A stretch of DNA of 64,000 bases. Origin: Methylomagnum ishizawai (GTDB lineage Bacteria; Pseudomonadota; Gammaproteobacteria; Methylococcales; Methylococcaceae). Made by a program: the position numbers and the translations under genes. The notes beneath the pieces are model-generated. The model searched no databases. It saw nothing but the letters and a program-made list of their open reading frames with translations, and was not told where the DNA came from. The DNA is taken from assembly GCF_900155475.1 (NCBI RefSeq), contig NZ_FXAM01000001.1, positions 1,909,501-1,973,500 on the forward strand, given 5' to 3'. Shown here one piece after another: positions 43,169 through 52,030 of this stretch (position 1 is its first letter; the number at the start of each line of letters is the position of its first letter).

Positions 43169-44005
43169 ATGGCGATCTACGCCATCGGCGATGTCCAGGG
43201 CTGTTACGCCGAACTGCGCCTGCTGCTGGACCGGCTGCGATTCGATCCGGCCCGCGACCGGCTGTGGTTCGCCGGGGATTTGGTGAACCGGGGACCGCGA
43301 TCCTTGGAAACCCTGCGTTTCATCCGCTCGCTCGGCCCGGCCGCCACTGCGGTCCTGGGCAACCACGATCTGCATTTGCTGGCGGTGGCGGCGGGGGTGT
43401 CGCGCACCAAGCACCGCGATACCTTCGGCGATGTGCTGACCGCGCCCGACCGCGAGGAATTGCTGGATTGGCTGCGGCGGCGGCCCCTACTATACGGCGA
43501 AGGCGGATTTTACCTGATTCATGCCGGGCTGCCGCCCCAATGGCGGATCGAGGACGCCGCCCGTTACGCCCGCGAGGTCGAGGCTTGCCTGGCCGGGGAC
43601 GACACCGGGGAATTCTTCCGGCGCATGTATGGCGATACGCCCGACCGCTGGTCCGAGGGCTTGGAATATTGGGATCGGCTGCGCTTCGCCATCAACTGCC
43701 TGACCCGGCTGCGTTATTGCACGGTGGAGGGCCAGCTCGATTTCAAGCAGAAGGGCGCGCCGGGCAGCCAACCCAAGGCGCTGCTGCCTTGGTTCCAGGT
43801 GCCGGGGCGTTTGAGCCGCGACGCCCGGATCGTGTTCGGGCATTGGTCCACCCTGGGGTTTTATGCCGGGGAGGGCGTGTTCGGGTTGGATACCGGCTGT
43901 TTATGGGGCGGGGCCTTGACCGCCTTGCGCCTGGACGGGGACAGGGCGCGGACCAGCGTCCCCAGCCTCAACGGCGGCCATCAGCGGCCCCGGCTGTCCG
44001 ATTGA
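43169..44005 (+). CDS. apaH: Symmetrical bis(5'-nucleosyl)-tetraphosphatase
   Basis: This 278-residue calcineurin-like phosphoesterase splits Ap4A into two ADP. The metal-binding motifs are all present: IGDVQGCYAEL, GDLVNRGPRS and LGNHDLHLL. A later His/Asp region is GHWSTLGFY. It follows apaG with only 3 bases between, the usual arrangement in gammaproteobacteria, where the pair influences stress nucleotides and RNA capping with Np4A. Confidence 0.95.
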   Translation: MAIYAIGDVQGCYAELRLLLDRLRFDPARDRLWFAGDLVNRGPRSLETLRFIRSLGPAATAVLGNHDLHLLAVAAGVSRTKHRDTFGDVLTAPDREELLDWLRRRPLLYGEGGFYLIHAGLPPQWRIEDAARYAREVEACLAGDDTGEFFRRMYGDTPDRWSEGLEYWDRLRFAINCLTRLRYCTVEGQLDFKQKGAPGSQPKALLPWFQVPGRLSRDARIVFGHWSTLGFYAGEGVFGLDTGCLWGGALTALRLDGDRARTSVPSLNGGHQRPRLSD

Positions 44006-44020
44006 TGCGTGCCAAGCCGC

Positions 44021-44096
44021 TGGAGTCCAAAGCCCGCTTTGGGCATTGCCGCAACCCGCCAAAGTCGGCTTTGGACGCCAAAATCCCAATGGCATC
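44021..44096. repeat. Palindromic repeat region with TCCAAAGC/GCTTTGGA arms
   Basis: GTCCAAAGCC (44025-44034) and GGCTTTGGAC (44067-44076) form a perfect 10-bp inverted repeat around a 32-base centre. A GGAATCC follows just downstream. A related arrangement (TGGAATCCAAAGC and GGATTCCA) occurs at 57747-57805. The two may belong to a dispersed REP-like family. The element lies between apaH and a parA-like gene. Confidence 0.4.
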
Positions 44097-44129
44097 GACC
44101 CGGAATCCACCTTCCTCCTCAGGCCACCC

Positions 44130-44753
44130 ATGATTATCGCCGTACTCAATCAGAAAGGGGGCGTCGGCAAGACCACGCTCTCCGTCAACCTCGCCGCCGC
44201 CCTGGCTTTGTCGGGCCAGCGCAGCCTGTTGATCGACGCCGACCCCCAGGGCAGCGCCCTGGACTGGCAAGCCGCCCGCAAGGGCCAAAGCCTGTTCCCC
44301 GTGGTCGGCCTGGCCAAGCCCATCCTGCACAAGGACGTGCCGGGCCTCGCGGTGGGCTACGACCATGTGGTCATCGACGGTCCGCCCCGTGTCAACGAAT
44401 TGGCGAAATCGGCTATCCTCGCCGCCGATGCCATCCTGATCCCGGTGCAACCCTCGCCCTACGATGTCTGGGCGGCGGACGAGATCGTCAAGCTGATCCA
44501 GGAAGTGGCCTTGTACAAGGCAAGCCTGCGCGGCCTGTTCGCCATCACCCGCAAGATCGGCAACACCGCCATCGGTCGCGACGTGGCGGCGGCGCTCAAG
44601 GATTATCCCTATCCGGTGGCGGCGACCGCCATCGGCCAGCGCGTGGTGTTCGCCGAGAGCGCTGCTACCGGCTTGTCGGTTCTGGAAGCCGAACCCAAGG
44701 GGTCGGCGGCTAAGGAAATCCGTTCCCTCCTGCGCGAAGTATTGGAAAGTTAA
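44130..44753 (+). CDS. Orphan ParA-family ATPase
   Basis: The ATG at 44130 gives a compact 207-residue ParA starting MIIAVLNQKGGVGKTTLSVN, with a deviant Walker A. The second motif is LLIDADPQGSALDW and the third VVIDGPPRVNE. It has no DNA-binding N-terminal extension, like McdA/ParF-type cargo-positioning ATPases. No ParB is nearby. The next gene starts 1 base after its stop and encodes a small basic, membrane-anchored protein that is the obvious partner candidate. The cargo positioned is unknown. Confidence 0.85.
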   Translation: MIIAVLNQKGGVGKTTLSVNLAAALALSGQRSLLIDADPQGSALDWQAARKGQSLFPVVGLAKPILHKDVPGLAVGYDHVVIDGPPRVNELAKSAILAADAILIPVQPSPYDVWAADEIVKLIQEVALYKASLRGLFAITRKIGNTAIGRDVAAALKDYPYPVAATAIGQRVVFAESAATGLSVLEAEPKGSAAKEIRSLLREVLES

Positions 44754-44754
44754 A

Positions 44755-45162
44755 ATGGCAAAGAAAAAATCCGTAGCGATTACCCGCAAACCCAATGCCA
44801 TCCGGGAAATCCCCGCCGATGAGCCCACGGCCACCCGCCACCAAGACGGAGCCGCCGCTTTCGACCTGGCCCTCGACCCGCCCACGGGGCCGGTCCATGT
44901 CCGGCCTGCCGGCCCGGAAGCCGCGAAGCCTGCCGCCAAAGGCGCGGCGGGCACGGCCTGTCCTTTGGGCAAGCTGGTCTATGGCACGGTGTTCGGGATT
45001 TCCTATGGCGTGGTGTTCACGGCGATCCTTCTGGGCAAGCTGATTCCTGGGAGCGGCTTGATCCGGCGGGCCATGGGCGACGGGGCGGTTTCGGCGGAGC
45101 GGTTTTTCGAGGAAAGACCGGAGCGGGAAAGGGCGTTCGAGCCGGGGCGGTTGCGGGCGTAG
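44755..45162 (+). CDS. Small membrane-anchored protein, candidate partner of the orphan ParA
   Basis: This 135-residue protein of no recognised family starts with a lysine-rich, disordered N-terminus (MAKKKSVAITRKPNA), as in ParA-stimulating partner peptides. An Ala/Pro-rich linker follows, then one hydrophobic stretch at about 85-106 (YGTVFGISYGVVFTAILLGK) and an acidic/basic tail. The N-terminal Lys/Arg could activate the ATPase, and the membrane segment could fix the pair at the envelope. This is inference from gene order and composition only. Confidence 0.6.
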   Translation: MAKKKSVAITRKPNAIREIPADEPTATRHQDGAAAFDLALDPPTGPVHVRPAGPEAAKPAAKGAAGTACPLGKLVYGTVFGISYGVVFTAILLGKLIPGSGLIRRAMGDGAVSAERFFEERPERERAFEPGRLRA

Positions 45163-45188
45163 CCGGGCGTCGATTCCGGGTTTGCTGG

Positions 45189-45221
45189 AAAAAAGCCCCG
45201 CCGTGATGGCGGGGCTTTTTT
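45189..45221. terminator. Bidirectional intrinsic terminator
   Basis: AAAAAAGCCCCGCC, a GTGAT loop and GGCGGGGCTTTTTT form a perfect stem flanked by A and T runs. It ends the parA-partner unit and separates it from flhA. Confidence 0.93.
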
Positions 45222-45308
45222 GTTGGGCGCGGCCCATGCGCTGGCATCCCCGCGGCACGGAAATTGACCCATCCACCCAAAACAACCTCCACACGTCCGA
45301 TTTCCGTC

Positions 45309-47399
45309 ATGGCCACCGTACTCGAAAGACTCAAGCTGGTCGGCGCGATGGGCCTGGGCGCACCGATCATCATCCTGCTCATGATGATGATGATGGTGGT
45401 GCCGCTGCCGCCCTTCATCCTCGACCTGTTCTTCACCTTCAACATCGCCTTTTCCCTGCTGATCCTCTTGGTGACGGTCTACACCCTGAGGCCGCTGGAT
45501 TTCGCCATCTTCCCGACAGTGCTGCTGGTCGCGACCCTGCTCCGGCTCAGCCTCAACGTCGCCTCGACCCGCGTGGTGCTGCTCGAAGGCCACACCGGCC
45601 CCGACGCCGCCGGCAAGGTGATCGAGGCTTTCGGCGAATTCGTGATCGGCGGTAATTACGCCGTCGGCCTAGTGGTGTTCATCATCCTGATGATCATCAA
45701 CTTCGCGGTGGTGACCAAGGGCGCGGGCCGCGTGTCCGAGGTGAGCGCGAGGTTCACCCTGGACGCCATGCCCGGCAAGCAAATGGCCATCGACGCCGAT
45801 TTGAACGCCGGTCTCATCAACCAGGACGAGGCCAAGCTGCGCCGCAAGGAAGTGGCCCAGGAAGCCGATTTCTACGGCTCCATGGACGGTGCCAGCAAGT
45901 TCGTGCGCGGCGACGCGGTGGCGGGCATCATGATCCTGTTCCTCAACGTCATCGGCGGTTTGCTGGTCGGCCTGTTGCAACACCAGATGGCGTTCACCGA
46001 CGCGCTGCAAAACTACACCCTCCTCACCATCGGCGACGGCTTGGTGGCGCAGATTCCTTCGCTGCTGCTGTCGGTGGCGGCGGCTATGATCGTGACCCGC
46101 GTCGGCGGCACCAACGAGAATGTCGGCGCCCAATTCAGCGCCCAGTTTTTCAACGATTCCCGGCCCTTGGCCTTGTCCGGCGGCGTGGTGGGCTTGATCG
46201 GCCTGATTCCGGGGATGCCGAATATCGCCTTCCTGTTGCTGGCCGGGGCCATGGGCGGCTCGGCCTATATGATCCAAAAGCGCAAGCGGCGGCAACAGGA
46301 AGAGGCCGAACGCCTCGCCGAAGCGCCCAAGCTGCCCGCGCCGCCGGAGGTGAAGGAATTGGGCTGGGACGATGTGCAGCCGGTGGATTTGATCGGGTTG
46401 GAGGTGGGCTACCGCATGATCCCGCTGGTGGACAAGAACCAGGGCGGCCAACTCATGGCCAAGATCAAGGGCGTGCGCAAGAAGTTATCGCAAGACCTCG
46501 GGTTCCTGATTCCCTCCGTGCATATCCGCGATAACCTGGATTTGGCACCCAACACCTACCGCATCACCCTGCTGGGCGTCACGGTCGGCGAGGCCGAAGT
46601 CCTGCCCGAGCGGCTGATGGCGATCAATCCGGGCCGGGTCTACGGCACTTTGCGCGGGGTCGAGGGCCGAGACCCGGCGTTCGGTTTGGAAGCGGTCTGG
46701 ATCGAACCGGCCCAGAAGGACCACGCCCAGACCCTGGGCTATACCGTGGTCGATCCCGGCACCGTGGTCGCCACCCATCTCAGCCATATCCTGCAATCCA
46801 ACGCCCACCAACTGTTCGGCCACCAGGAAGCCCAGCAATTGCTGGACATGTTGGCCAAGACCACGCCCAAGCTGGTCGAGGATTTGTGTCCCAAGACCCT
46901 GCCCTTGAACGTCATCGTCAAGGTGTTGCAAAACCTCCTGGCCGAGGACGTGCCGATCCGCGATATGCGGACCATCGCCGAAACTTTGGCGGACTTCGGT
47001 CCCCGTAGCCAGGATGCCGCCATTTTGACGACGGTGGTGCGGGCGGCCTTGGGACGCTTGATCGTCCAGAGGATCACGGGAACCGAGCGGGAGATACCCG
47101 TCATGACCCTCGATCCCGATCTGGAACAATTGTTGCAAAAAATCCTGCAAGGGGCCGGCCAGGATGGGGCCGGCCTGGAACCGGGGCTGGCGGAGCAAAT
47201 CCACAAGTCCTTGGAAGAAAAAACCCAAAAACTGGAAATGGAAGGCCATCCGGCTATTCTTTTGGTCTCTTCGCCGGTACGCGCTTGGCTCGCCCGCTTC
47301 GTGAAGCACACCATCGGTTCCCTGAGCGTCTTGGCCTACAATGAGATTCCCGAGGACAGGCAGGTCAAGGTAGTAGCTAGCATAGGACAGCGGGGTTGA
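45309..47399 (+). CDS. flhA: Flagellar export apparatus protein FlhA
   Basis: The ATG at 45309 gives 696 residues, near the usual size; an upstream start at 45264 would add 15. Residues ~1-315 hold eight membrane helices with the family segments PLPPFILDLFFTFNIAFSLL and RLSLNVASTRVVLL and the conserved cytoplasmic loop AGRVSEVSARFTLDAMPGKQ. The C-terminal ~350 residues form the cytosolic docking platform for export chaperones. It is the inner-membrane core of the flagellar type III export gate. flhB is not next to it; a terminator lies just upstream. Confidence 0.95.
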   Translation: MATVLERLKLVGAMGLGAPIIILLMMMMMVVPLPPFILDLFFTFNIAFSLLILLVTVYTLRPLDFAIFPTVLLVATLLRLSLNVASTRVVLLEGHTGPDAAGKVIEAFGEFVIGGNYAVGLVVFIILMIINFAVVTKGAGRVSEVSARFTLDAMPGKQMAIDADLNAGLINQDEAKLRRKEVAQEADFYGSMDGASKFVRGDAVAGIMILFLNVIGGLLVGLLQHQMAFTDALQNYTLLTIGDGLVAQIPSLLLSVAAAMIVTRVGGTNENVGAQFSAQFFNDSRPLALSGGVVGLIGLIPGMPNIAFLLLAGAMGGSAYMIQKRKRRQQEEAERLAEAPKLPAPPEVKELGWDDVQPVDLIGLEVGYRMIPLVDKNQGGQLMAKIKGVRKKLSQDLGFLIPSVHIRDNLDLAPNTYRITLLGVTVGEAEVLPERLMAINPGRVYGTLRGVEGRDPAFGLEAVWIEPAQKDHAQTLGYTVVDPGTVVATHLSHILQSNAHQLFGHQEAQQLLDMLAKTTPKLVEDLCPKTLPLNVIVKVLQNLLAEDVPIRDMRTIAETLADFGPRSQDAAILTTVVRAALGRLIVQRITGTEREIPVMTLDPDLEQLLQKILQGAGQDGAGLEPGLAEQIHKSLEEKTQKLEMEGHPAILLVSSPVRAWLARFVKHTIGSLSVLAYNEIPEDRQVKVVASIGQRG

Positions 47400-47443
47400 T
47401 GTCTTCCCTATGACAACAGGCTTTCCGGCCGCAAGGTGCTCGG

Positions 47444-49045
47444 ATGAAAATCAAACGCTATTTCGCCCCCGATATTAAGCAAGCCATTCGTATGGTGCGG
47501 GAAGAGCAGGGACCGGACGCGGTGATCCTGTCTAACCGCAAGGTCGATGGCGGTGTCGAGATCGTGGCGGCCCAGGATTTCGACGAGCAAGCCCTGTTGG
47601 ACCGCGGCAAGCCCCAGGACCGCCCTGCCGCCGATCCGCAAGACTTCCCCGCCGAACCCCGCGCCACCGCCGATGCCAAGCGCCGCGCCGAGGATGCCTT
47701 CCGCGAAGCCCTGGGCAAATACGCCCCCGACACCGCCCCGGCCCGTGCGCCCGAACCCGCGCCGCGCCGCGCCGAGTTCGCCCAACCCACCGCGCCCGCG
47801 TCCAGACCGCAAGCCGCCGCGCCCGCCGCCAGGCCCCAGCCCGCCGCTTATTCCGAACCCGGCACCTACCGTGAACCGGTCCCGAACCCGTCCCGGTCGC
47901 ACCCCGGCCTGAACCTGGGCCGGGGACTGCTCGACGAGATCGAACGCGCCGAACAACAGCCCGCCCCGCGCCGTCCTGAACGGCCCGCGCCGGAGGCGAG
48001 GCCGAACCCATCGCCGCCCTCCCGCCCCGCCGAACGCCCGCAGCGTCCCGCCGCCGCCGCCCGGTTCCATGAAACGACCCAAATCCGCCACGCCGCGCCC
48101 GAAACCAGCGAGTCCGGCCAAGTCCTCCGGGCTTTGCAGCGGGAAATGCGGCAGATGCGGCAGGTGTTGGATAGCCATTTGGGCGAGTCGCGCTGGAATG
48201 CCGAGGCCCAGGCCGCCCCGACCCGGTTGGACCTGTTGCGCGGCCTGGGCGAACTCGGCTTTTCCAAGAAACTGAGCCTGGAGGTCGCCGAACGCGCCGG
48301 TTATACGGAAGATTTCGACGCGGCTTGGCGGCAGGCCCAGGAGGTGCTGGCCCGCCGCATCCCCATCGCCGACGACAACCTGCTGGAATACGGCGGCGTG
48401 GTGGCCCTGGTCGGCCCGACCGGCGTCGGCAAGACCACCACCATCGCCAAGTTAGCTGCAAGGTTCCGCATGAAGCATGGTTCGCGGCAGGTGGCTTTGA
48501 TCACCACCGACAATTACCGTATCGGCGCCCAGGAGCAACTCGGCACTTATGGCCGCATCCTCGACGTGCCGGTGCGCAATGCCGGCAGCATCGACGAACT
48601 GCGCTACCACCTGGCCGGTTTCCACGACCGCCGCCTGGTCTTGATCGACACCGCCGGCATGGGGCCGCGCGATATGCGGTTGGCCGAGCAAATCGCCTTG
48701 TTCGCCCGCAGCGAAACGGCGGTGCGGTCCTATCTGGTGCTGTCCGCCGCCAGCCAATACCGGGCCATGCGCGAAGCCATCGAAGCCTTCGGCGGCTTCG
48801 CCCCGGAAGCCGCGATCCTGACCAAGCTGGACGAGACCGCCCAACTCGGCACGGCCTTGTCCGCCCTCATCGAAAACCGGCTGCCGCTCGCTTTCCTGTG
48901 CGACGGCCAGCAGGTGCCCGAAGACCTCCACCAGGCGCGCCCGCATGTGCTGCTGGACCGGTGTTTCACCGCGCCCACCGACGACGCGGACCTCGAACAC
49001 ACGCCGCTTGCCTACGAAGACTGGGTGTCCCATGCGAATTTTTGA
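47444..49045 (+). CDS. flhF: Flagellar biosynthesis GTPase FlhF
   Basis: In this 533-residue SRP-type GTPase, the N-terminal B domain opens MKIKRYFAPDIKQAIRMVRE. A long Pro/Ala/Arg-rich disordered stretch lies at ~75-220. The NG domain follows, with P-loop GPTGVGKTTTIAKL at ~324, LITTDNYRIGAQEQL and DTAGMGPRD. FlhF marks the cell pole where a flagellum is built and works against FleN, the next gene. That gene starts 28 bases on. The disordered middle is longer than in many homologues. Confidence 0.94.
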   Translation: MKIKRYFAPDIKQAIRMVREEQGPDAVILSNRKVDGGVEIVAAQDFDEQALLDRGKPQDRPAADPQDFPAEPRATADAKRRAEDAFREALGKYAPDTAPARAPEPAPRRAEFAQPTAPASRPQAAAPAARPQPAAYSEPGTYREPVPNPSRSHPGLNLGRGLLDEIERAEQQPAPRRPERPAPEARPNPSPPSRPAERPQRPAAAARFHETTQIRHAAPETSESGQVLRALQREMRQMRQVLDSHLGESRWNAEAQAAPTRLDLLRGLGELGFSKKLSLEVAERAGYTEDFDAAWRQAQEVLARRIPIADDNLLEYGGVVALVGPTGVGKTTTIAKLAARFRMKHGSRQVALITTDNYRIGAQEQLGTYGRILDVPVRNAGSIDELRYHLAGFHDRRLVLIDTAGMGPRDMRLAEQIALFARSETAVRSYLVLSAASQYRAMREAIEAFGGFAPEAAILTKLDETAQLGTALSALIENRLPLAFLCDGQQVPEDLHQARPHVLLDRCFTAPTDDADLEHTPLAYEDWVSHANF

Positions 49046-49073
49046 AACAGACCAGGCCCATGGAATCAGAGTT

Positions 49074-49904
49074 ATGAGCCAGACCAATCCTATCCGCGTG
49101 ATGGCGGTATCCAGTGGCAAAGGGGGCGTTGGCAAGACCAACGTGGCGGTGAATATCGGCGTATCGCTCGCGGGGATGGGACGCCGGGTCGTGCTGTTGG
49201 ATGCCGACCTGGGGCTGGCCAATGTGGACGTGCTGCTTGGACTCCATGCCAAGTACAACCTGTCCCATGTGCTGAGCGGGGAGCGCACCCTGGATGAGAT
49301 CATGGTCGAGGGGCCGGGCGGGCTGAGGATCGTGCCGGCCTCCTCCGGCATCCAGCGCATGTCCGAGCTGAACCATGCCGAGCAGGCGGCGATCATCCGT
49401 GCCTTCGCCGACCTGAACCAGGACATCGACGTGCTGATGGTCGATACGGCGGCAGGCATCGCCGGCGGCGTGGTGAATTTCGTCCGCGCCTGCCAGGACG
49501 TCCTCTTGGTGGTGGTGGACGAACCCACCTCGCTGACCGACGCCTATGCTTTCATCAAACTGATGAACCGGGATTATGGCGTGTTCCGCTTCCATATCCT
49601 GACCAATATGGTCCAGGACGTGGTCCACGGCCAAGCCTTGTTCAGCAAGCTGTGCAAAGTGACCGACCGCTATCTGGACGTGGCCTTGCATTTCCTGGGG
49701 GCCATTCCCCAGGACGAATATCTGCGCCGGGCGGTGCAGAAACAGAATCCGGTGGTCCTGGCCTATCCCAACAGCAAATCCGCCCAGGCCTTCAGGGCCA
49801 CGGCCCTGCGTACCGACGCCCTGCCGATCAGCCAGCGCGGCGGTGGCGGCCTGGAATTCTTCGTCGAGCGCATGATCCGCTATAGCAATACGGCAACGGT
49901 ATGA
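49074..49904 (+). CDS. fleN: Flagellar number regulator FleN/FlhG (MinD-like ATPase)
   Basis: The ATG at 49074 gives 276 residues; a longer frame would overlap flhF. It has the deviant Walker A SSGKGGVGKTNVAVN, LLDADLGLANVDVLLG and MVDTAAGIAGGVVNF. This MinD-like ATPase limits flagellar number, acting with FlhF and the master regulator. Its stop overlaps the fliA start (ATGA). Confidence 0.94.
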   Translation: MSQTNPIRVMAVSSGKGGVGKTNVAVNIGVSLAGMGRRVVLLDADLGLANVDVLLGLHAKYNLSHVLSGERTLDEIMVEGPGGLRIVPASSGIQRMSELNHAEQAAIIRAFADLNQDIDVLMVDTAAGIAGGVVNFVRACQDVLLVVVDEPTSLTDAYAFIKLMNRDYGVFRFHILTNMVQDVVHGQALFSKLCKVTDRYLDVALHFLGAIPQDEYLRRAVQKQNPVVLAYPNSKSAQAFRATALRTDALPISQRGGGGLEFFVERMIRYSNTATV

Positions 49905-50680
49905 ACGGAATAGCTTTGTACGCCCAGGTGCAATCGCCCGGCACCGATGCGTTGGTGGCGCAGAACGCCTTCCTGGTCAAGCGCATCGCTTATCATCTGA
50001 TGAGCCGCTTGCCGCCCTCGGTGCAGGTCGAGGACATGATCCAGGCCGGGATGGTGGGGCTCTTGGAAGCCGCCCGCCAGTACGACGCCGGGCAGGGCGC
50101 GACCTTCGAGACCTATGCCGGCATCCGCATCCGGGGCGCGATGTTGGACGAACTGCGGCGCTACGATTGGACCCCGCGCTCGGTGCATCGCAAGGCCCGC
50201 GAGGTGGCCGAGGCCATCCGCGCGATCGAGGCGCGGACCGGGCGCGACGCCCGCGATGCCGAGGTCGCCGAGCAATTGGGCCTCTCGATGGACGACTACC
50301 ACGATATCCTCCGCGACGCGCAAAGCTGCCGGGTGTTCAGCATCGAGGAATTGACCGAATCGGGCGATGGTGTCTTGGAAGAATGCGCCGATCCCTCCGC
50401 ATCGCCATCCGAGAGCCTGGTGCGGGCCGGCTTCGCCGAAGCCCTGGCCGATGCCATCGCCGGCCTGCCCGAGCGGGAACGCCTGGTGGTGTCGCTGTAC
50501 TACGAGCAAGAGCTGAACCTCAAGGAAATCGGCGAGGTGCTGGGGGTGAGCGAGTCCCGCGTCTGCCAGATTCAAGGCCAGGCCATGCTGCGCCTCCGGG
50601 CGCGGATGCAGGGCTGGCTGGACGCCGAGCGGATGCCGGTGAAACGGCGCGAAGCTAGGGGCCGGAGGCTGGGGGCTTGA
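49901..50680 (+). CDS. fliA: Flagellar sigma factor FliA (sigma28)
   Basis: This 259-residue sigma factor has region 2 seen as VEDMIQAGMVGLLEAARQYD with TFETYAGIRIRGAMLDELR, and region 4 as LKEIGEVLGVSESRVCQIQ. It directs transcription of late flagellar and chemotaxis genes. It is translationally coupled to fleN, as in Pseudomonas and relatives. I could not find a clear sigma28 promoter before cheY. Confidence 0.95.
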   Translation: MNGIALYAQVQSPGTDALVAQNAFLVKRIAYHLMSRLPPSVQVEDMIQAGMVGLLEAARQYDAGQGATFETYAGIRIRGAMLDELRRYDWTPRSVHRKAREVAEAIRAIEARTGRDARDAEVAEQLGLSMDDYHDILRDAQSCRVFSIEELTESGDGVLEECADPSASPSESLVRAGFAEALADAIAGLPERERLVVSLYYEQELNLKEIGEVLGVSESRVCQIQGQAMLRLRARMQGWLDAERMPVKRREARGRRLGA

Positions 50681-50811
50681 TGGGACCCTGGGTTCCGGCC
50701 TCCCGCCTCCCGCATCAAGCCGCCCAATTGTGTGCTAGCCTCATTGGCATAGATCGAATCCACCAAGCCATTCCGGCCGATGCCCAATCCAGAGATAAGC
50801 TCCCAGGTCGC

Positions 50812-50827
50812 CCCCGCCGGGGCGGGG
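50812..50827. repeat. GC-rich hairpin upstream of cheY
   Basis: CCCCGCC and GGCGGGG form a perfect 7-bp stem, with a two-base loop, about 40 bases before the cheY start. No T-run follows, so it may be a leader hairpin rather than a terminator after fliA. Confidence 0.35.
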
Positions 50828-50864
50828 AGCGTCGGCCCGAACCGTCAGACCGAGGTGAAAGACC

Positions 50865-51251
50865 TTGAATAAGAACATGAGAATCCTGATCGTGGACGAT
50901 TTTTCCACGATGCGCAGGATCATCAAGAACCTCCTGCGTGAACTCGGCTTCAACAACACCGTGGAAGCCGACGACGGGCAGTCCGCCTGGCCCAAGCTCC
51001 TGGGCGGCGGTATCGATTTCCTCATCACCGATTGGAATATGCCGGGCATGAACGGCCTGGATTTGCTGCGCATGGTCCGGGCCGAACCCAACCTCATGCA
51101 TATCCCGGTGCTGATGGTGACGGCGGAGGCCAAGCGCGAGCAGATCATCGAAGCCGCCAAGGCCGGGGTGAACGGCTATGTCATCAAGCCTTTCACCGCC
51201 GCCACCCTTCAGGAAAAGATCGAAAAAATCTTCGAGCGCCTAGACGCTTGA
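50865..51251 (+). CDS. cheY: Chemotaxis response regulator CheY
   Basis: This 128-residue receiver domain opens [20 protein letters not shown] after four extra residues. The phospho-acceptor is D56 in [13 protein letters not shown], with the acidic pair D11/D12 and the Lys in YVIKPF. The start is probably TTG at 50865, because AGGTG lies seven bases upstream of it; the ATG at 50877 would be 19 bases from that site. It carries the signal from CheA to the flagellar switch. Confidence 0.95.
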   Translation: MNKNMRILIVDDFSTMRRIIKNLLRELGFNNTVEADDGQSAWPKLLGGGIDFLITDWNMPGMNGLDLLRMVRAEPNLMHIPVLMVTAEAKREQIIEAAKAGVNGYVIKPFTAATLQEKIEKIFERLDA

Positions 51252-51265
51252 ACGGAAGTTAGCCC

Positions 51266-52018
51266 ATGGCCAAGAAAAAGAACGCCGCTCCGCTTCCCGC
51301 CGACGCCGACCCGCGTATCGCCCAGGCGCTGGCCCTGGTCTCCGCCTTGGAGCGGGGCGACCAGGTCGAAGCCGACCAAATCCTCGACGACATAGGCCGG
51401 GTCCGCGAAATGACCTTGTTCCAGGAAGTGGGACGCCTGACCCGTCAACTACACGACACCCTCGCCAGCTTCGCGGTGGACGATAAGCTCGCCCATCTGA
51501 CCGAGCGCGAAATCCCCGACGCCAAGGAGCGCCTCAACTATGTCATCGCCATGACCGAACAGGCGGCCAACACCACCCTCAACGCGGTGGAAACCCTGCT
51601 GCCCATGGCCGAAGCCTTGGCGGGCCAGGCCGGCGAACTGGGCGGCCAATGGCAGCGCTTCCGCCAGCGGGAAATGCCGTTCGAGGAATTCAAGCAGCTC
51701 AGCCTGGACCTGGCCGAGCATCTCGCGCAGTCCGGGCAGCAATTGGCGACCATGCAAACCCTGTTGGGCGAAGTCTTGATGGCGCAGGGTTTCCAAGACC
51801 TCACCGGGCAGATCATCCGCCGGGTGATCCAGTTGGTGCAGGAGTTGGAATCCAATTTGGTGGACATGGTGCGCTTGTCCAGCCGCCGCTACCGCGCGGA
51901 AGGCGACGCGCCGGAACCCGCCGTTCCCGCCTTGGGTCCGTGCGTGCCTGGGGTCGATGCCAACGCGGTGCATAGCCAGGACGATGTGGACGGCTTATTG
52001 TCCAGCCTGGGGTTTTAA
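51266..52018 (+). CDS. cheZ: CheY-P phosphatase CheZ
   Basis: This 250-residue, mostly helical protein has the catalytic region GFQDLTGQIIRRVIQLVQEL at about 175. The C-terminal CheY-binding peptide DDVDGLLSSLGF is preceded by a flexible linker. It removes the phosphate from CheY-P. It sits 14 bases after cheY and 12 before cheA. Confidence 0.94.
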   Translation: MAKKKNAAPLPADADPRIAQALALVSALERGDQVEADQILDDIGRVREMTLFQEVGRLTRQLHDTLASFAVDDKLAHLTEREIPDAKERLNYVIAMTEQAANTTLNAVETLLPMAEALAGQAGELGGQWQRFRQREMPFEEFKQLSLDLAEHLAQSGQQLATMQTLLGEVLMAQGFQDLTGQIIRRVIQLVQELESNLVDMVRLSSRRYRAEGDAPEPAVPALGPCVPGVDANAVHSQDDVDGLLSSLGF

Positions 52019-52030
52019 GGGAAAACGGCC

